Shown piece by piece: positions 58,476 to 64,000 of a stretch of 64,000 nt of DNA (the stretch's first letter is position 1; each line of letters starts with the position of its first letter). Both the position numbers and the translations under genes were made by a program. The notes beneath the pieces were generated by a model. That model worked only from the letters and a program-made list of their open reading frames with translations, made no database searches and was not told the DNA's origin. This DNA is from Malachius bipustulatus. Lineage: Eukaryota > Arthropoda > Insecta > Coleoptera > Melyridae. The stretch covers positions 53,438,404 to 53,502,403 of the forward strand of contig OU342633.1 of the NCBI GenBank assembly GCA_910589415.1. Direction: 5' to 3'.

Positions 58476-60984
58476 TTTTATGGCATTTAGAAATAGAAAT
58501 AGGTATACTTTGCAGGAGTAAGAAAAAAAAACTTGATAGTTATTTATAATAAAAAATACCAAGTAATTATTATAAAAGGAAATTCACAAGAAGAAGAGGA
58601 GAACGAAGCTTACAAAGGATGTGGCTACTTTTGAGTAAATTGAATATTGTGCAAGTTTTGCCAATAAATCTTTCCGATAATTTGTGCTTTTGGAGTTCCT
58701 TTAGATAATCGATATCGTAAATCCACGTTATAAATTATGCTTGAACATAAGTAAAATAGAAGCACAGATAAGATCGCTTTCTATTAATGGTGTATCGATG
58801 TTTATTGCTCTGTAATTGGACTAATTATTTTATCCGCTTAGCAATTAATACGCCGTAAATTATCGGGATTATTAAAGTACATAAATAAACTTACCACTCC
58901 AGTGATTAGTCAACGTTATTGATGGTATTGTTACCTGAAAAAATGCAATAAATCAAGACTTTCAAGATTCCGTTTCGTTGGAAAAAGTCTTGTGGTTTTT
59001 ATCATTGATTTATAATAATAATTAGTAACATTAATTATAATTAACGTCAAGGAAGTTTATTTTAAAAGCTCCTTTTCTCATATTATTTGTAACAGGTAAT
59101 TAATTAAGGAAAATGGGGTTGAAAAATCGGTAATTTTGGAATCCTTAATAAAATGACTGACCGATCGGACTAAGGATTGTTACGCAGTAGCACGCCAAAG
59201 TCATCAAGTCCTGCGATTATGTTAAAAAAAAAATAAATGAGAAATCTACGATTTGCATAATTTTCAATCTCAAAATAAGCGGAAATGTGCCCTTAAAATT
59301 CAGTATTACCAATTTCGCGAGACTTTCTACCCTAAACGGGTGATCCATTTTAATCCCCCCGCAGTTGATTATTCCGGACCACTATAGCGGGAAAAAAATT
59401 CTGTCAAAGATTGTTTGGATTGGAGGGGGACATTGTTTGAACATAAAATTATCTCCAATCCCCACCACTTCGCTAGGATTTATCGTTCATTACCTGGTAG
59501 CTAGGACCTATACATTAACCTATAGCTAATTAACAATTGCAAAAATGGGAAAATTGCATGGATGCAAATTTGTAGAGAACCTTTTTTTCGGGAGTAAGTT
59601 ATTACACTTTCTTTAATAAAATGTTAATTAACGTCGTAAAATGCAAAAAAACAAATTCACCCCCTAAAACTAAGATGGCACCTTTTTCACAAGGGGTAGG
59701 AGGTCGCGTTTTTGGATTTAGACTTACCATACCGATCACCCTATGTTTCTGTTCCATTATTGTCAATTTACAAATCTCGCTACCATTCCAGTTATACTTA
59801 CCTATAGGAAACGCTGCACTAATCAGTTTTATACTTCCGGATATAAGTAGAAGTCTTATATTATGTATATCAGGTAAGGTAGGTTCAAGACATAGGAGGA
59901 CGCGTGACACAATTTAGAAGTCTTTAATGACCAAGTTAAACCCGTCATAGATAACTGTTGCAATACGAGGTCGCGCATTGTCTTTTCCAATTGGCGGTTT
60001 CAATCCGTCTTAAAAAAAAAAAATAAACACACAGAAAGCTAATAACAGTCCTTAGTCTTCAGTTTAGTGTGAGCGCACCTTTAATTATAATTATAATATT
60101 CTATCTTGTTTGTCTTGATGAATTCATCTCTTGTTCAATATCAGTCCTGTTAATTTATTGCAGATTGTCGGCCCACTGTCTATTGTTTAATAAGACATCA
60201 TTTATAAACAATTTAAGCCGAGTTACTACGTCGTTTGTCATGAATAAAAGCTGCAATTAGGACTTCTGCTTGTAAAATCGGGCTCCCTGAATAACTTAAA
60301 CTGGCACGGATAATAGATGCTAATTTGCACTGAAACCAGAGCTTATTATAAGTATGGCCGTTTGTATATGTGTAAAAAATGAAATAATTCAAGTAACCTA
60401 TTATTGTGTTGGTTTATTTTTTCTTCGAAAAATTACATTGTGATGTCTTTTGGGTATATACCTAAGGAATCGTAAGATATTAAACACGAAATCGTTCAAA
60501 GTACTTGGTATAGGTATAAGTACATGTGGCTTCTGTGTGATGTACAAGATATTTGGTGAAGTGTATTTAGGAATATTTGATAGGTGTGACCAAAAAATTT
60601 CAGATACATTTTATATATGCATAATGTTACGGTAAATGTGATTAATCCGGTTATTATCAGTAATAACCGGATATTATCCATAATAATTATTATTATGAAT
60701 TGATTATTTTGATAAAAATATAGTACAATTTATCATACTTACCGGTTATTATTCATAATCTTCAGTGAATATTGGTAACAATAATAAATAAAAGAATTGG
60801 CTCATCTTGAATTTTTTTTTATTGTTTTAAACAGAAAGACAAACCAAACACTATATTTTTTAAATGGTAAAATAACATTATTTTTATTGTCATGCAAGGA
60901 AGACTGTTATGGCATTTTGAGTTACATATAGTTTTATATCGTTTTTGCAACTGCATTTTTTAGAAGTACCTACACTTCTTACCC
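58476..60984. other. AT-rich stretch, no gene recognised
   Basis: 58680-58930 is non-repetitive and dense in AATTA, GGATTA and ATAAATAAAC words. 59602-59917 is open on both strands for about 100 codons and reads like an interspersed repeat. A perfect hairpin lies at 60645-60672. Confidence 0.3.
60645..60672. repeat. Perfect 12-bp-arm hairpin
   Basis: ATCCGGTTATTA, loop TCAG, TAATAACCGGAT. A further CCGGTTATTAT lies at about 60742. It is not followed by a T-run typical of any terminator relevant here. Confidence 0.8.
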
Positions 60985-61916
60985 TTGCAAATGCACCCAA
61001 GTCAAGTTAGCCACGCTTCGGTCAGCCATGCACGCTTTGGTCAGCCACGCTTTCGACCTGGGAGAGGGACTTCCAATAAAATTCCAGCTATTTTTTTTCG
61101 TTCTTTACAACTTAAATGGAAAATATTTGGTTTGTTTTTGTTGGATATAATATAATATTATTCTAACATTTATTAAATGTTCAGATGTAAATTTTCAGAT
61201 TCAGTCTGTGGCCGAAAGCGTAGCTCGCCATTATTATGAAATTTCTGACATTTTTTAAGCAAAATTTATGCGAAAACGATTTTTTCAGCTTCGTGAGTTC
61301 GTGGTCGACTGACCGAAAGCGCGACTGGCCATTATTTTGAAGGTTGCAATTTTTTGAGCAAATTTTCCGTAAAAACGATTTCTTCAGTTCCATAAGTTCG
61401 TGGATGACTGGGCCGAAAGCGTGGCTGGCCATTATTATAAAATTTCGAAAATTTTTCTGCAAAAACAGTTATGTAAGTTCGTGGCCGAAAGTGTGTCTGG
61501 CTATTATTATGAAATTTATGACTTTTTTGAGCAAAATTTCAGAAAAAATTCGTTTCTTTCGGTTTAATATTTCCGTGACTGAAAGCGTGGCAAGCTATTA
61601 TTATGAAGTTTCCGAGTTTTTTGAGAAAAAGTTCATTAAAAATGTTTTTTCAGTTTAATAAGCCGTGCATAGCCGAAAGCAATGCTGGCCGTGGTGTTTC
61701 AATAATTACGATTTTTTTTCAGTTTACTATGATTTTCATTGGGCGAAATTTCATAATATTAGTTTTATTGTCGACAAAAACCAATCAATTTTTTTTTTCA
61801 TTTAAATCGTAAATAACGAAAAAAAATTGCTGAAAATTATTCAAAGTCCATCTGGCCTCTCCGAAAGTGTGGCTGGTCGAAGCGTGGCTATAACTTGACT
61901 TGTGTTGCAAATGCAT
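60985..61916. mobile_element. Foldback with inner tandem repeats of about 100 bp
   Basis: Left end 60985-61026 (TGCAAATGCACCCAAGTCAA, GTTAGCCACGCTTCGG) is inverted at 61871-61916. Between them CCGAAAGCGTGGCTGGCCAT, ATTATGAAATTTC..GA.TTTTTTGAGCAAAATTT and AAACGATTTTTTCAGTT repeat at about 61212, 61313, 61413, 61484, 61579 and 61672. The unit's CGAAAGCGTGGCT is the reverse complement of AGCCACGCTTTCG in the left end, so repeat and ends share one motif. The ORFs at 61181-61658 are read-through of the repeats. Confidence 0.8.
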
Positions 61917-62660
61917 GGTCTATAATCTTGTCCACCACATAGGGATGACTTTCTCACATACTCCCGCAAAGAGATTTTTACATCAGAAACTTCCTCAGGT
62001 TGCATTAATATTTCTTCACAAATAGTAAATTAATTTCTTGAATGCTTAGAACTGAGCCAACTTTCCCTACTTGATTTCTAGCTCACAAAATTCATCATCT
62101 TGAACAGCTAATATTGACAGCCACACAATTTCTTGGATCACTTCTAGCTCGATCAATGTCTGGAATGCGTAATTTTACAGCATTTCATTTCCAACATATC
62201 CAGCACGAAAGTTCTCCTTAGATATTTTTTTCATTTTTTCCGCCTGATTTCAAGATTTGCTTTTGTTATTTTTCTTTTTTGCAATATAGTTCCACCACAA
62301 AGCTACAACCAGATAAATTGCTGATTTCATTTTGCCTATTTTGTTCAAGTCATTGTCCTTGGCTTTTGGATTAGATTTTCCTACAAATTGTGTCTCTTTC
62401 TTATTTCCTTTGTTGGTTTCCGATTCACTGTTTTCATTATTTCGAAAAGGATCTATCATTTCAGAATTTTCTACACCGATGCCGCTAAGATTTTCTTCGT
62501 TATTTTTGTTTATATTTGCAATATTATCTTATGTTCTTCTTCTGTGTTCAAATTCAGAATAGTTTCATTGAAGTTTTAAGACATAAATACTGACTGAAAG
62601 CAGAACGAACAAAGTCACCTATTTCTGTGCCCAATTCTTTAAAATTATAGTCGATAGAAC
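61917..62660 (-). pseudogene. KRBA2-like integrase relic, C-terminal half
   Basis: On the minus strand, in order: NLNTEEEHKI (62525-62560), an acidic N/E/K linker with SEMIDPFRNNENSESETNKG, then EKMKKISKENFRAGYVGNEM, IPDIDRARSDPRNCVAV (about 62112-62170) and SDVKISLREYVRKSSLCGGQ (61925-61985). This is the region after the integrase core in KRAB-A-domain-containing-protein-2-like proteins of insects, a gene type derived from a Ginger-like/gypsy-like integrase; the signatures are P.VDR.R.D.RN..AV and .SLRE....S..GGQGF..C.C. At least three frameshifts or stops break it. The frame runs into the neighbouring foldback at a C-I-C, where the family's cysteine-rich tail should begin. The catalytic core is not seen upstream. 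Confidence 0.65.
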
Positions 62661-63119
62661 TTGAATTTTACCGCCGCCTATGTTTCATCAATTTTGTTTT
62701 TTTGCTGTTTCAATTGACTTTTCGCAAAGGCTATTATAATAACTGCGTATTTTTCATTTTTAATGAATTGTTTTCAATGTCGAGTGTAGAGTGTAGAGTT
62801 TTGGGGGAAATGGAAATACAATAGAAAATTAAACGTTTAAACAATATTTACCATGACATAACTCAAAAGGATTATGTTATTAAAAATATCAAGCGAGTAC
62901 CTACATTGTGGAGATTATACTCTTTCTCACCACACTCACACTGTGGTGTCCCCATATAGGTAAACCTTCATCTTGTTTTAATATTTATTTTTTATTACTC
63001 ACGACGCCGTTATCTTATCTTTTAATAACACAAAGTGAACTTAACAAATTACCATAATATATAAATATAATTTACTAGACAAGTCTGAAGGAAGGAGAGT
63101 TGTTTTCTCATATTATAAA
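62661..63119. other. Unassigned AT-rich stretch
   Basis: No gene recognised. A missing catalytic core for the integrase relic would be expected here on the minus strand, but I cannot see it. Confidence 0.35.
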
Positions 63120-63620
63120 GAAGAAAAAACGAACCGAGTCACAGGCCGCGAGTACATACGTGCAGTCGGAGCGTCTGCTGACAATACGGATCGATTTTTA
63201 ATAAATTCCACCTGAAGAAGTACAAGTTGCAAAACCACCAACATGCAAACGATAAAATCTCCCACAAATAATGTGAAACATGCGTCTTTATATTCACGTC
63301 GAGCTGAAAGCCATTTCAGTAATAAAGGTACTAATGTAGCAGTAAATATAAATAGGTGGTCTGAAAAATGTTGTGTTGAAAATGGAGAATGTCCGCGCCC
63401 AGCATGTTATGTGCGTGCCTGTTTAAAGTCTAGGGCCGTTCTTCACAGAGTCCCGCCAATAAACGGGCATTTGCATAATCCCTGGCATTTTCTTTTCTTT
63501 AATCTCCCGTTAGTCCTTAAAACCCGTGACATTAGTCTTACCGCACGCGATTCAAATGAGTTATGCAACACGCATTCGACTTCAGGCGCCGCTACCGACG
63601 TCTAGAGGCACGTTCGTAAT
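63120..63620. promoter_or_regulatory. CpG-enriched block, possible promoter or first exon
   Basis: The second place in the window where CpG-containing words cluster without transposon motifs (GGCCGCGAGTACATACGTGC at the left, GGCGCCGCTACCGACGTC at the right). TGCAGTCGG at about 63161 resembles an insect initiator. On the minus strand CGGTAAGACT at about 63533-63542 could be a splice donor, so the strand of any transcript is open. Confidence 0.3.
63243..63605 (+). CDS. Unrecognised 120-codon ORF in the CpG-enriched block
   Basis: ATG at 63243 has a strong start context (CCAACATG, A at -3). The frame runs 120 codons to TAG at 63603-63605, with a cysteine cluster (CCVENGECPRPACYVRACLK at about residues 43-62) and few of the F/I/N/K-rich runs typical of chance ORFs here. 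No signal peptide, membrane segment or known domain. It might be a small gene, part of an exon, or a non-coding first exon with a chance frame. The overlapping minus ORF (63582-63935) is AT-rich and less likely. Confidence 0.3.
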   Translation: MQTIKSPTNNVKHASLYSRRAESHFSNKGTNVAVNINRWSEKCCVENGECPRPACYVRACLKSRAVLHRVPPINGHLHNPWHFLFFNLPLVLKTRDISLTARDSNELCNTHSTSGAATDV

Positions 63621-64000
63621 CAGACAAACAACATACGGAATTCTTATTTTCACCCACTTATGGTCCACCACTTGAGGGCGATCGTAATAAACAACAATAA
63701 TAATGTACAAACGCCGCGATTGTTCTTTATTGCGTGGGTGGACATACTCTAGCTCATGTTTCAAGGAAATTCGACTCGAGTGCATCATTAAAAAAAAACT
63801 TATGTAACAAATATGCAAATTATCCCAAACTTTTTTTACCACAATGATTAGCAGAGGAAAAATATTATTCATGATGATGTTCATACGCTTCAGATGTAGA
63901 CCTCGACGTAGAAGCGGCCTGAAAATAAATGTCATCGTTCTGATTTAGAATAGTAAATGTTGCTGCCTACCTACATTACAATTTTCTGTTGTCATTTTAA
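63621..64000. other. Unassigned stretch at the right edge
   Basis: No feature recognised. Confidence 0.3.

Noticed and set aside
59602..59917. About 100-codon ORFs on both strands of the same segment
   Set aside because: Open in both directions with no recognisable family; reads like an interspersed repeat.
61181..61658. ORFs of 93 and 104 codons in the 61-kb array
   Set aside because: They follow the units of about 100 bp and change frame with each indel; not a protein.

Overview
The window is eukaryotic, almost certainly insect, nuclear DNA. It is AT-rich, has no operon-like packing, and carries insect-type retroelement relics (BEL/Pao, R1-clade and jockey-like LINEs), a Tc1/mariner-type DDE relic and a KRBA2-like integrase relic. 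The short word TAGGTACC and its variants recur throughout, as I remember from aphid and moth genomes. I lean towards a hemipteran or lepidopteran but cannot fix the order. I see no intact protein-coding gene in 64 kb; the stretch reads as intergenic or long-intron DNA filled with decayed transposable elements and foldback repeats.

Layout. 1-1012: 3' end of a BEL/Pao polyprotein, polypurine tract and 3' LTR. 1318-1780 and 3549-3629: jockey-type reverse transcriptase (RT) debris. 4492-4760: small foldback repeat. 7404-8225: minus-strand LTR edge with a primer-binding site, and one copy of a repeat seen again at 16.15 kb. 10.87-12.77 kb: R1-clade LINE on the minus strand, split by an LTR-like block. 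19.7-20.57 kb: second LINE RT relic on the minus strand. 21.06-21.61 kb: CpG-rich block ending in a perfect splice donor, the best candidate for a promoter with first exon. 23.4-24.06 kb: degenerate satellite-like DNA. 25.1-25.98 and 29.7-31.9 kb: two copies of one inverted-repeat element, the second expanded by two further palindromes. 35.9-37.2 kb: a MITE-like repeat and a minisatellite. 45.6-47.6 kb: a 2-kb palindrome with a smaller foldback in each arm. 48.9-50.6 kb: tandem array with a unit of about 640 bp. 52.15-53.36 kb: foldback around degenerate repeats. 55.75-56.24 kb: tandem pair. 58.1-58.5 kb: DDE transposase relic. 60.98-61.92 kb: foldback around repeats of about 100 bp, abutting a KRBA2-like integrase relic (61.92-62.66 kb). 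63.1-63.6 kb: CpG-enriched block with a 120-codon ORF.

The most distinctive signal is the foldback architecture. At least six unrelated-looking inverted-repeat structures share one plan (long arms around either nothing, a partial direct copy, or tandem repeats), and several are nested. No autonomous partner is present, so the enzyme that moves or makes them is unknown. Between these islands lie long AT-rich stretches without recognisable content; some, near 54.3-54.9 and 58.7-58.9 kb, look like regulatory DNA by composition only.
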